From a bacterium (GTDB lineage Bacteria > Zhuqueibacterota > Zhuqueibacteria > Zhuqueibacterales > Zhuqueibacteraceae), in NCBI GenBank assembly GCA_023150945.1, contig JAKLJX010000024.1, forward strand, positions 1 to 64,000: 64,000 bases of DNA. The letters are read 5' to 3'. The notes under the pieces were generated by a model. The model was not told the DNA's origin and searched no databases. It was given only the letters and a program-made list of their open reading frames with translations. The position numbers and the translations under genes are program-made. Each line of letters starts with the position of its first letter. Position 1 is the stretch's first letter. Positions 7,651 to 15,062 of the stretch are shown here, piece after piece.

Positions 7651-8580
7651 ATGACAGAACAGCGCTCACGCAGAGACGCGGAGACGCAGAGAACACGCAA
7701 AGGTTTTCTTCGCGGAAACTTTGCGCCTTTGCGGCTTTGCGTGATCATTCTTTTGCCTTTGATTCCAAGCTTGGCACATGCCCAGTTTTGGGATCCCAAC
7801 ACCAGCTTGATTTTGAGCACGCTGCGCGAAATTTCGGTGAAGCACAATCTCGGCTTGCAGGAGCAGCGCCGGCAAACCGCGCAGATGGTACAGCAGCTCA
7901 AGCAATTCTACGACACCTACACTCTGCTGCGCAACGATATCGAATTCACACAAAGCCTGTACAACGACATGCGCGCCATCGAGAATCTGGATTTGAGCAA
8001 TTCCTATGCGGTTTCGAATTTCATCATCAACGGCGATCGCGTGAACTATTGGTTGCCGGGCACGGCCACCGACGTTTCCCAATCCGCGCTGGGCGTGGAA
8101 TCGTTGATCGGCAATGCCCGCGAGCTGGAGCGCACCTACAACAGCTTCGCGCTGTCCACGCAAAGAGAAGAGATTCCCACCGATCTCGAAACCCGGCGGC
8201 ACAACGCGCTGCTGGGCCAGGAAGCGTTTGCCAAGGCCCTGCTGGAATATGCCATGAAGAGCCAGGTGCTGGCCAAGACCTATGATTCGATGGCGGTGGA
8301 GTTGCAGCGCCAGGTGATCAGCAACAAAAACAAATTCACCGAGGCCGAGCGCACCCAGCTCCTGCTGGAAGCGGTGAAGCTGCGCGAGTTCTCCAATTCC
8401 TATTATGAAAAATATCTGAAATACTCGGAAGAAGCGCACACCAACGAACTGGGCATGTTCGACCGCAAACTCGATTTCCTCAGCAAGAAAGTCGATTGGC
8501 AGACGCTCAAGTCGCAGGTGAACAAGACTTCGAAAATCCGCTACGGTTTTTTTGATATTGGCAGTTCGCGCTCGCAGTGA
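7651..8580 (+). CDS. VirB5/TrbJ-like periplasmic T4SS protein
   Basis: An exported, largely alpha-helical protein of about 309 residues. A hydrophobic core (LCVIILLPLIPSLAHA) ends in a signal peptidase site before QFWDP. The mature part has long heptad-like helices rich in Gln, Glu, Lys and Leu, as in VirB5/TrbJ/TraI-type proteins, and the gene sits in the VirB5 position between virB4 and virB6. The start is uncertain: ATGs at 7624, 7636 and 7651 share the frame and none has a clear ribosome site. The first 30 codons after 7651 are made from an inverted repeat (7667-7743), giving an unusually long, arginine-rich n-region of the signal peptide. Confidence 0.72.
   Translation: MTEQRSRRDAETQRTRKGFLRGNFAPLRLCVIILLPLIPSLAHAQFWDPNTSLILSTLREISVKHNLGLQEQRRQTAQMVQQLKQFYDTYTLLRNDIEFTQSLYNDMRAIENLDLSNSYAVSNFIINGDRVNYWLPGTATDVSQSALGVESLIGNARELERTYNSFALSTQREEIPTDLETRRHNALLGQEAFAKALLEYAMKSQVLAKTYDSMAVELQRQVISNKNKFTEAERTQLLLEAVKLREFSNSYYEKYLKYSEEAHTNELGMFDRKLDFLSKKVDWQTLKSQVNKTSKIRYGFFDIGSSRSQ
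7667..7743. repeat. Inverted repeat embedded in the virB5-like signal peptide
   Basis: Arms of about 33 bp, imperfectly complementary, are built from CGCAGAGACGC and TTTGCGCCTTTGCG modules. Repeats of this kind, usually intergenic, are widespread in Bacteroidetes and other environmental genomes and translate to 'TQRRK...FAPLRLCV'. Here the same peptide pattern is read in frame as the n-region of an exported protein. Confidence 0.8.
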
Positions 8581-8590
8581 GTTTGTAGTT

Positions 8591-8604
8591 GCGCCTTCAG
8601 GCGC
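8591..8604. repeat. Short palindromic element before virB6-like gene
   Basis: The segment GCGCCTTCAGGCGC forms a five-base-pair stem with a TTCA loop in the 71-bp gap between the virB5-like stop (8580) and the virB6-like start. It resembles the common 'TAGTTGCGCCTTCAGGCGC' dispersed palindromes. It is too short to be a convincing terminator and has no T-run. Confidence 0.5.
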
Positions 8605-8651
8605 GAGCGCAGAACAACATGAAAGCGCCCGGGAAGGGGCGACGACAGACT

Positions 8652-9659
8652 ATGCTCGAAATCTTCTTCAGTCCGGTTTTCTTTGATTCGGTCCACCAGC
8701 TAGTGGACTACATCGTCACGATCTCGACCTATATTTTCACGGTCGGCATGATCTTCTACTTTCTGGCGGTGGTGATGCGGATGAGCAGCGGCCAGGAGGG
8801 CGGCGATCACTTCTATCACCTGCTGTTCATCGCCTTCAGCGCCATCGGGCTGGCGACCTACAAAATCTGGGCGGTCTGGCTGGGGAAGCTGTTCGTGCTG
8901 CTGGCGCGCGCGATTTTCGACCTGGAGTCGGACAATCTCATGGCGGAATATCTCGGCGCGTTTTTCGGCGACGGCAGCGGCGGGCTGAAGCTCTCGCTTT
9001 TCAACATCCTGAGCCTGGAGTCGTTGTCTTCCTTGTCGTACCTGCTGGTGATGATCGTGTATGAGATTTTCGTGATCATTCAAGTGCTGGTCCAGATCTT
9101 CTTCTACCTGCTCGGGCCGGTGGCGATCGTGCTCTCGCTGTTCCCGCAGTTTCATGACGTGTTCAAGGTTTGGCTCTCGAATTTCTGCTCGGTCAACTTC
9201 TGGTCGGTGCTGGTGGCGATTTTGTTTCGCCTGGTGAAAACCATCACCAGTGCCGGCGCGTTTCAACAGGCGGTGGCCGCGGGCGATAAGGGCGTATTAT
9301 GGGACACCTTCATTCTGGGCGTGCTGATCGCGATCACGATCGTGCTGATTCCCAAACTCTCGGCGGGCATTTTCAAGCTGGCGTCGGCGAGCGCGGATCT
9401 CGGCAGCTACGGCACGGGCTTGACTGCCGGCCTGGTGATCTCGACGGTGTGGAAGAACGTCAAGGCTTATTCGAGCACCATCAGCCACAACGTGGCGACG
9501 CGCACCGGCGATACGATCATCACCGGCGCGCAAACCATGACCAGCAGCCCGGCGGCGCAGGCGGCCCAAGCCGCAGCCGCCTCGATGGTGCAACCGGAAT
9601 CACCGGTTGCCACCTGGCCGTTTGCCGGCGCGCGGCAACCGGCAGGCAGCAGCGGATAG
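8652..9659 (+). CDS. VirB6/TrbL-like polytopic membrane protein
   Basis: A 335-residue integral membrane protein with about six hydrophobic segments between residues 15 and 250. An Ala/Gln/Pro-rich, probably cytosolic or disordered tail of about 70 residues follows. VirB6/TrbL/TraJ proteins have this shape and lie between VirB5 and VirB8. ATG 8652 is preferred over an in-frame start at 8589 because the extra residues are polar and encoded by a palindromic repeat, and GGAAGGGG lies about 12 bases upstream of 8652. VirB6 forms part of the inner-membrane channel through which substrate passes. Confidence 0.8.
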   Translation: MLEIFFSPVFFDSVHQLVDYIVTISTYIFTVGMIFYFLAVVMRMSSGQEGGDHFYHLLFIAFSAIGLATYKIWAVWLGKLFVLLARAIFDLESDNLMAEYLGAFFGDGSGGLKLSLFNILSLESLSSLSYLLVMIVYEIFVIIQVLVQIFFYLLGPVAIVLSLFPQFHDVFKVWLSNFCSVNFWSVLVAILFRLVKTITSAGAFQQAVAAGDKGVLWDTFILGVLIAITIVLIPKLSAGIFKLASASADLGSYGTGLTAGLVISTVWKNVKAYSSTISHNVATRTGDTIITGAQTMTSSPAAQAAQAAAASMVQPESPVATWPFAGARQPAGSSG

Positions 9660-9810
9660 GAGTCAGAGAATCGAAGGCCGCAAACACGTCACTTTCGCAA
9701 GGCAAACGGTGGCGGTTCTGCGGCCGAGCTGATCATGGCCGGGCTGATCGAGGTTGATCCGACGCAATCACAATCCGGCGAATTCATTCACCCAACCATT
9801 GAGATGCGCC

Positions 9811-10389
9811 ATGCGAACCACTCCCGAGTATTACGAATTCTACGGCGAGCTGATCAAGAGCAACATCTTTCTCAAGCGGCTGGTGTTGCTGCTGATCGGC
9901 GTGAATCTGCTGCTGGCCTTCATGGCGTATCTGGGCTTCACGCGGCCGGTGGAGACGTTTTTGGTGAAAGAGGGCTATGCCTATGCCACCACGCCCTACG
10001 GCGAGGCGCGCTCGGTGCACGAGGTGCGGCAGTTCGCCCTGACTTTTGCCAAGAATCTGCTGGAGTTCAACCGCGAGAATTTCAACGAGCGCATCAAAAG
10101 CGCCTTGCAGATGTGCTCGACCGAACTGGAAGTGCTGATGTACAACACCATCAAAACCTCGGAGATTCCCAAAATAGTGCAGAACACTCCGGGCACAGTG
10201 AAGTTTAATGTTGAGGAGATTCGGGTGTCGCAGGGCGATCCGTTCAGCGCTTATGTCGCGGGCCAGCAGGTTTTTCCCGGGCAGCCGCCGATTCCCCTGC
10301 GTTTCACCCTGACCATCAATGTCGTCAACCGAACGGAAGCGAATCCTTTTGGCCTTCGCATCATCAATTACACGCAAGAAAAGACATGA
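9811..10389 (+). CDS. VirB8/TraK-like bitopic T4SS protein
   Basis: A 192-residue protein with a short cytosolic head, one transmembrane helix at residues about 22-45 (LKRLVLLLIGVNLLLAF) and a periplasmic domain of about 150 residues. This is the VirB8/TraE/TraK architecture. The head begins 'MRTTPEYYEFYGEL', and the region after the helix is polar with alternating strands. ATG 9811 is chosen because the upstream in-frame start at 9754 adds 19 polar residues and would place the helix too deep. The stop overlaps the next start (ATGA at 10386-10389), showing tight translational coupling with the VirB9-like gene. VirB8 links the inner-membrane platform to the periplasmic core in known systems. 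Confidence 0.8.
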   Translation: MRTTPEYYEFYGELIKSNIFLKRLVLLLIGVNLLLAFMAYLGFTRPVETFLVKEGYAYATTPYGEARSVHEVRQFALTFAKNLLEFNRENFNERIKSALQMCSTELEVLMYNTIKTSEIPKIVQNTPGTVKFNVEEIRVSQGDPFSAYVAGQQVFPGQPPIPLRFTLTINVVNRTEANPFGLRIINYTQEKT

Positions 10390-11234
10390 AAACGTTCAAT
10401 CTCTTTGCCGCCAGCCTGTTCCTGCTTGCGCAAACCGCGCCCGCGCAAGCGCCGAGCGCAGTGCGCGTCAAGCCGGGTTTTGCCACGGTGATTGTCTGCC
10501 CGGTGCCGCCGGAATTGGTGACGGTGGGCAATCCCGAGCAATTCACCACGCAAAGCGCGGGCAATTACATTTTGGTGAAACCGGTGGTCAGCCAGGGCAG
10601 CACGAATATGTTCATCAAGGCGGGACCGGATTCCTACAATTTGCTGTTACAGGTTTCCGACCGGCCGGACTTGGAGGTGCGGCTACAGCCCACCGCGCCG
10701 CCGGCGAGTGTGGCCAGCGGCGCCCGGAACGGCACTTCGCACGCCGGCGAAACGACAGAAGCTCCGGCTGCGAAAAGTGCGGCGGCGAAATCGCCGAACT
10801 TGAAAGACCTCTCGCAGAAGAGCAGAGCGATGCTGGCCTCCTACCTCAAGACGCCGCGGCCTTACACCTACAGCGTGGTCAACTCGGGTGTGGTGTTTGC
10901 GGTTGATCACATGTCGATGATCGAAGAAAAACTGTTTGTGATCGGCACACTGGTGAACAATTCGCGCATTCCGTATGATATCGGTTTCGTGCGCTTTCGT
11001 CTGGTGGAAAATGCGCGTTCGCTGTTGTTGTTCAAGAAACGGGTGAAAGAAGAAGAGCTGGAGCCGCTGCAGGAGGCCTACACGCCGCGCGTCGAGCCGA
11101 ACAGCACCACCCGCATGCTGTTCGTGTTCGACAAGCACGGTTTCAGCGATCGCAGTGATGTCGAGATCAAATGCACCGAGGAAAGCGGCCGGCGTGATTT
11201 GGTGCTCAAAGTGCCCGGCTCGTTTGTCGAGTGA
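10386..11234 (+). CDS. VirB9/TraN-like core-complex protein
   Basis: A 282-residue exported protein with a signal peptide (hydrophobic core, cleavage near PAQAPSA). Residues about 25-100 read like the VirB9/CagX N-domain: a 'TVIVCPVPPELVTVG' strand, then 'NYILVKPVV' and 'TNMFIKAG'. An Ala/Lys linker follows. The C-terminal 110 residues match the TraN pattern of Bacteroidetes conjugative elements: KLFVIGTLVNNSRIPYDIGF, a run of basic residues, then a segment ending 'ESGRRDLVLKV'. In known systems this protein forms the outer-membrane core ring with VirB7 and VirB10. Its start overlaps the VirB8-like stop. No VirB7-like lipoprotein is seen immediately before it. Confidence 0.8.
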   Translation: MKTFNLFAASLFLLAQTAPAQAPSAVRVKPGFATVIVCPVPPELVTVGNPEQFTTQSAGNYILVKPVVSQGSTNMFIKAGPDSYNLLLQVSDRPDLEVRLQPTAPPASVASGARNGTSHAGETTEAPAAKSAAAKSPNLKDLSQKSRAMLASYLKTPRPYTYSVVNSGVVFAVDHMSMIEEKLFVIGTLVNNSRIPYDIGFVRFRLVENARSLLLFKKRVKEEELEPLQEAYTPRVEPNSTTRMLFVFDKHGFSDRSDVEIKCTEESGRRDLVLKVPGSFVE

Positions 11235-11322
11235 GCCGGCGCCCGCGCCGTCAAAGCATGCACCCGCCGCTGCCGTCGACGTAAACCGCAGGCGGCGGAA
11301 GGATACCAAGTGGAGAGACACC

Positions 11323-12243
11323 GTGAATTTGGAGAGAATTTTCTTTGAGACGCGCCAGGGCCAGCGCCGGCTGAAACCGCAAATGGTGATGCTGGTGAGC
11401 GTGGCAGGGTTCATCGTGTTCGTGCTGTTTGTGCTGGTGCTTTATCAGAGCAATGCCAACGCCAAGAAGCCCATGGCCACGCCGTTTGCCGCGCGGCCCA
11501 GCCTGCCGCAACAGCAGCTCAGCTATGACATTATCAAGCTCGATACGATTTCGCTGGGTGATTACTACAAGCCGAACGAACCGCCGCCGATAATTCCGGC
11601 GACGCGGCCGGAAGAGCGCACGCTGGTGATGACGCCGCAGCGCGAGCAAACGCAAACCGCGGCACCGGCCGCGCAACGGGTGGCGCCGTCAACTGCACCG
11701 GCCGCGCAAGAATTTCCCAGCGCACCGTTGACCGTGGGGAGCAGCGGCCGCAGCATGATCGTACACAGCACACTGGAGTCGAATCAGCTTTCGACCACCA
11801 GCGCGCTGGGTCTGCAGTCGGTGCTGCTCAAAGTGATGCTGCCGGATCAGACGCCGGTGACGAACAACAGCCTGGTGCTGGCGCGGGTGATCAGCGAGGG
11901 CCAGTGGGGCAGCGTCGAAATTCCGCGGCGGGCGCAATTGCTGGGCGTGGCGACTCTGCAAAACAGCCGCGTCGAAATCCAGTTTCGCGAAATTCGCATC
12001 AACGGCGTGACACGTTCCTGCACCGGCCGCGCGTATGATCTCAAGCGGCTGCCCGGCATTCCCTACACGCCGCTCGATGACAAGACCCGCAAAGTCGTTT
12101 TGGATGAATTGCGCAGCCTAGCCTCCGGCATTCCGATTGTCGGCCGCTACGCTGCCGATCAGGAAGTCACACCGTTCAATCAGGAAGTCACCACCTTGGA
12201 GGAGGGTTTGGAGTTCTATGCGCAGCTTACCAACATTTTCTAA
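11323..12243 (+). CDS. VirB10/TraM-like core-complex protein
   Basis: A 306-residue protein with one transmembrane helix at residues about 24-44. An Ala/Pro/Gln-rich linker follows (about 75-135), then a C-terminal beta domain. VirB10/TrbI/TraM proteins have this layout and span the envelope. The C-terminal part shows the family pattern 'LVLARVISEG', then 'IPRRAQLLGVA', then 'VEIQFREIRINGVT' and 'GRAYDLKRLPGI', matching TraM of Bacteroidetes elements. A GTG at 11323 is chosen because GGAGAG lies at 11312-11317 and the upstream alternative adds a Lys/Ala-rich stretch in a region with low coding character. The next gene overlaps its end by 26 bp. Confidence 0.8.
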   Translation: MNLERIFFETRQGQRRLKPQMVMLVSVAGFIVFVLFVLVLYQSNANAKKPMATPFAARPSLPQQQLSYDIIKLDTISLGDYYKPNEPPPIIPATRPEERTLVMTPQREQTQTAAPAAQRVAPSTAPAAQEFPSAPLTVGSSGRSMIVHSTLESNQLSTTSALGLQSVLLKVMLPDQTPVTNNSLVLARVISEGQWGSVEIPRRAQLLGVATLQNSRVEIQFREIRINGVTRSCTGRAYDLKRLPGIPYTPLDDKTRKVVLDELRSLASGIPIVGRYAADQEVTPFNQEVTTLEEGLEFYAQLTNIF

Positions 12244-13540
12244 CCGCCGTCTGCTCGCGGGTCACGGGATGGCGATCGTCGCCGCGAGCTGGCTGGCGCT
12301 GTTTGCCTTGTGGTCGTGCGAGTCGCACAAGGATCCGTTTTCCGCCAACAACACCGCCCCGGCGATTCGCAATTTTGCCTTCAAGCCCGATGTGACGCTG
12401 CCCGATCCGCGGCTGCGCGCCAGCGGCGATTCCTTGAAATACCGGCCGGACGAGGCCTATGCCATCGCGCTGCAATACGAAGATGCGGAATTGCGCAACA
12501 AGAGCCGCGCCCTGCGCGCAACCTTCAAATTCGTGGCCGGCAGCGGCCGTCTGGTGAGCAATCACTTCAGCAACCCGAGCGCGGACGGGCTTGCGTTCGA
12601 CCTCCCGCCCCAGCTCAATGATGAAATCTTTCTGGTGCCGGCGAAATCCGGCATTGTTGATCTGCAACTGCAGATCAGCGACGGCGTGAAGGACTCCGAG
12701 GTCAAGCTGGCTTCCACCACCTTCTTTGAGAACTTGAAACCATTGGTGCGCTTTCGTGCGCAAGTCGGCGGCGAACAGAATCCGCCTTACGGCGTTGATT
12801 TCGACGCCAGCAGCAGCACCGACCGGGACGGCGCTATCGCCACTTATGTCTGGTCGTTCGGGGACAACAGCAGCCCGGTGACATCGCGCTCGAGCACCAT
12901 CCATCATGACTATTTGCGATCAGGCTCCTACACCGTGCGCTTGATCATCAAGGACGATGAAGGCGCGGCCGACAGCCTGGATCAAGTCGTGACCACTTTC
13001 AATCAACCGCCGGTGGCGGCGTTGAGCGTCACGCCCACCGTCGGCAGCGCGCCGCTGGCGATCATCTACAATGCCCGCGGCAGCCGCGACCGTGATGGCG
13101 AGATCGTTTCCTACGACATCACTTTTGGTGACGGCGCCAGCTCGCAAGCGGACAGCGGCTCCTATACCTATCTGCGCGACAGCCCGCCCAATGCGCCCTA
13201 TGTCGTGCGCCTCACGGTGCGCGACAACGTCGGCGCCACCAGCACCGAATCGGTGCAGGTCACCGTGGTCACCCCGCCGGTGGCCGATTTCATCTGGCAG
13301 GACTGTGACCTCGGTAATGTGACTTTCATCTCAACCAGCTACGATCCGAACGCGCCCCCCAACGATCAAATCGACAACTATGAATGGGATTTTGGCGACG
13401 GCAACATGCAGAGCGGGGCAAATCTTTCCACCGTTCGGCATAACTATGAACGCAGCGGCGAATATCCGGTGCGCTTGCGCGTGCGCAACCGCAACGTGAC
13501 CGGAGAAATCGTCAAGCAAGTGAAAATCCCCTGCAATTGA
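12218..13540 (+). CDS. PKD-domain lipoprotein of the T4SS-like cluster
   Basis: A 440-residue predicted lipoprotein. The hydrophobic leader ends in LWSC, a lipobox, so the mature protein starts at the cysteine. After an N-terminal domain of about 190 residues come three PKD-type Ig folds with signatures WSFGDNSS, ITFGDGAS and WDFGDGNM at residues about 215, 307 and 390. PKD domains usually mediate extracellular protein or glycan contacts. The ATG at 12218 lies inside the VirB10-like gene, with GGAGGAGGG about 11 bases upstream. This is not a classical T4SS gene. It could act as an outer-membrane anchor, a VirB7-like partner or a surface adhesin; the location makes a role in the machine likely but unproven. 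Confidence 0.8.
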   Translation: MRSLPTFSNRRLLAGHGMAIVAASWLALFALWSCESHKDPFSANNTAPAIRNFAFKPDVTLPDPRLRASGDSLKYRPDEAYAIALQYEDAELRNKSRALRATFKFVAGSGRLVSNHFSNPSADGLAFDLPPQLNDEIFLVPAKSGIVDLQLQISDGVKDSEVKLASTTFFENLKPLVRFRAQVGGEQNPPYGVDFDASSSTDRDGAIATYVWSFGDNSSPVTSRSSTIHHDYLRSGSYTVRLIIKDDEGAADSLDQVVTTFNQPPVAALSVTPTVGSAPLAIIYNARGSRDRDGEIVSYDITFGDGASSQADSGSYTYLRDSPPNAPYVVRLTVRDNVGATSTESVQVTVVTPPVADFIWQDCDLGNVTFISTSYDPNAPPNDQIDNYEWDFGDGNMQSGANLSTVRHNYERSGEYPVRLRVRNRNVTGEIVKQVKIPCN

Positions 13541-13578
13541 GGGCAAGCGAGCAAGCTGGAATCATGCGTGAGGAGAAT

Positions 13579-14220
13579 ATGACCCGGGAAATCGATAAGG
13601 GCAGCAGGCAGATGAAGAATCAAACAGGGGCAATGGCGAGGCGAACGTCGCCTTTCACTCGGGAGCGGGCCTGCCCGCGGGGAACGGCCCGGCGTGCGGT
13701 GCAGCGTTGTCTGCTGCCGGCGATGACCGCCCTGTTGCTGTGCCTGCCCGCCGCGGCCCGCGCGCAGCAGAGCGAGTACTTTCACACCATTCGCTCGAAC
13801 GCGCTGGCGCTGCAATACGGCCGCACCGCCAAATTGACCTATGCGCATCAAATGAGCCGGCGCCAGCAGTTCAAGCTGTCCGGGCTATATATCGGCGACA
13901 AGTTCGATCTGGGCCGCGACGAGGTGCGCTCCAAAGTCTACAACGTGAATCTGCAACTGCAATACAATCTCCTGCATCTGCAGCGGCTTTTTGTCAACGG
14001 CAGCTTGGGCGCGGGCGCGTATCATCTGCGCGCACGCAACAGCCTCGAACAAAAGCACAATGAGACGAAGGTCAATTTCGTCGGCGGAGTGCAGGGCGAG
14101 CTTTTCATTCAGGGCAGCCGGCTGGCGCTGGTGTTCGATTACGATGTTCTTTACATGCGCTTCAGCGACCTGTATGAGTTCGTGCACATTCCAACCGCCG
14201 GTTTGGCACTGGTGTTTTAG
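13579..14220 (+). CDS. TraO-like outer-membrane beta-barrel protein
   Basis: About 213 residues. An in-frame signal peptide (ALLLCLPAAARA) ends before QQSEYF. The rest alternates hydrophobic and polar residues in a beta-barrel pattern and ends in a terminal strand finishing in phenylalanine, the usual outer-membrane insertion signal. Length, position after VirB10 and the repeated aromatic strands resemble TraO of Bacteroidetes conjugative elements, but sequence identity could not be tested. The start is uncertain: GAGGAG lies close before the ATG at 13579, while ATGs at 13564, 13612, 13633 and 13723 are alternatives. It is the last gene of the cluster; no terminator is seen after it, only a 171-bp gap. 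Confidence 0.6.
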   Translation: MTREIDKGSRQMKNQTGAMARRTSPFTRERACPRGTARRAVQRCLLPAMTALLLCLPAAARAQQSEYFHTIRSNALALQYGRTAKLTYAHQMSRRQQFKLSGLYIGDKFDLGRDEVRSKVYNVNLQLQYNLLHLQRLFVNGSLGAGAYHLRARNSLEQKHNETKVNFVGGVQGELFIQGSRLALVFDYDVLYMRFSDLYEFVHIPTAGLALVF

Positions 14221-14391
14221 AGGAAAAGAGCGCTTGCATCTTTTGATTTGAGATTCTGCAATTGAGCGCTGTTCATCAGCACTGCTCTGAAAAACCAGTA
14301 TGACCGCGAGGTTCTATTTGGCTTGGTTCGTCCGCAGTCCAGCAGAGTGCGTTACGAGTCATCTTCCACTACCCTGTCTTCCGGAAGACCC

Positions 14392-15024
14392 ATGGCGAAT
14401 CCCATTTCGACAGTAAATAGGAGCAAACCGGCAGCGGCCGAGGCATTGGCAGACAGCACTGAGCTCCCGATCGCGCGACGAACGGATGTCACCGTCGACG
14501 AGCTTGAGCGGCTGTCACTGCCCTATCCGGCCGAGCTTTATGATGGGAGGATTATTTACAAAATGTCGAACTTTGAGCGTGACGTCATCCACGAAAACGT
14601 TGCATATAAGATTCGCAACTATCTCGAGAATAATCCTGCTGGCCTGCTTTCCGGCAATGCCGATTATCGCCTTCATCAGGAACTCAAACGAGATTCCCGT
14701 GCGCCGGACATTTCCTTTGTCACTAATGATCGCCTTCCCCAGAGCCGGCGGCGCTACTTGCCCATGGCGCCGGATTTGGCGATTGAAATCCTCTCCCCGG
14801 TTGATAGCTTCGACAAGGTAATGGAAAAGGTCGAAGAGCATCTCCAGGCAGGTGTGAAGATTGTCTGGTTGATCATTCGCAGCACGCGCGAAGTCCTGGC
14901 TTGCAAGCCCGCATGCAAACACAGTGTGCGTGACGTGCTGACCGCTCCGGAACTGCTGCCCGGCTTTGAGCTGCCGGTGCAGGAAATTTTCGCGGGCGTG
15001 GAAGTGGCGCCTGCTTCGGAATAA
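14392..15024 (+). CDS. Uma2-family (DUF820) restriction-endonuclease-like protein
   Basis: About 210 residues. After a polar lead, the core carries the PD-(D/E)XK-like signatures of the Uma2 family: 'ELYDGRIIYKMS', 'APDISFV' and 'APDLAIEILSP', followed by a lysine-bearing helix and 'VWLI'. Uma2 proteins are abundant in Cyanobacteria, Chloroflexi, Planctomycetes and similar groups. Their true role is unknown; a nuclease activity is suggested by the fold only. The ATG at 14392 is picked because GGAAG lies about ten bases upstream. It stands alone after the T4SS cluster and converges with the S9 peptidase gene 38 bp away. Confidence 0.85.
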   Translation: MANPISTVNRSKPAAAEALADSTELPIARRTDVTVDELERLSLPYPAELYDGRIIYKMSNFERDVIHENVAYKIRNYLENNPAGLLSGNADYRLHQELKRDSRAPDISFVTNDRLPQSRRRYLPMAPDLAIEILSPVDSFDKVMEKVEEHLQAGVKIVWLIIRSTREVLACKPACKHSVRDVLTAPELLPGFELPVQEIFAGVEVAPASE

Positions 15025-15062
15025 TGGCTCAGGCCAAAATCCGGCAGTCCCACCGCCACCGC

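Noticed and set aside
11155-11322. Longer N-terminus of the VirB10-like protein
   Set aside because: The stretch overlaps the VirB9-like gene in another frame, is Lys/Ala/Arg-rich and has no ribosome site, while GTG 11323 does.
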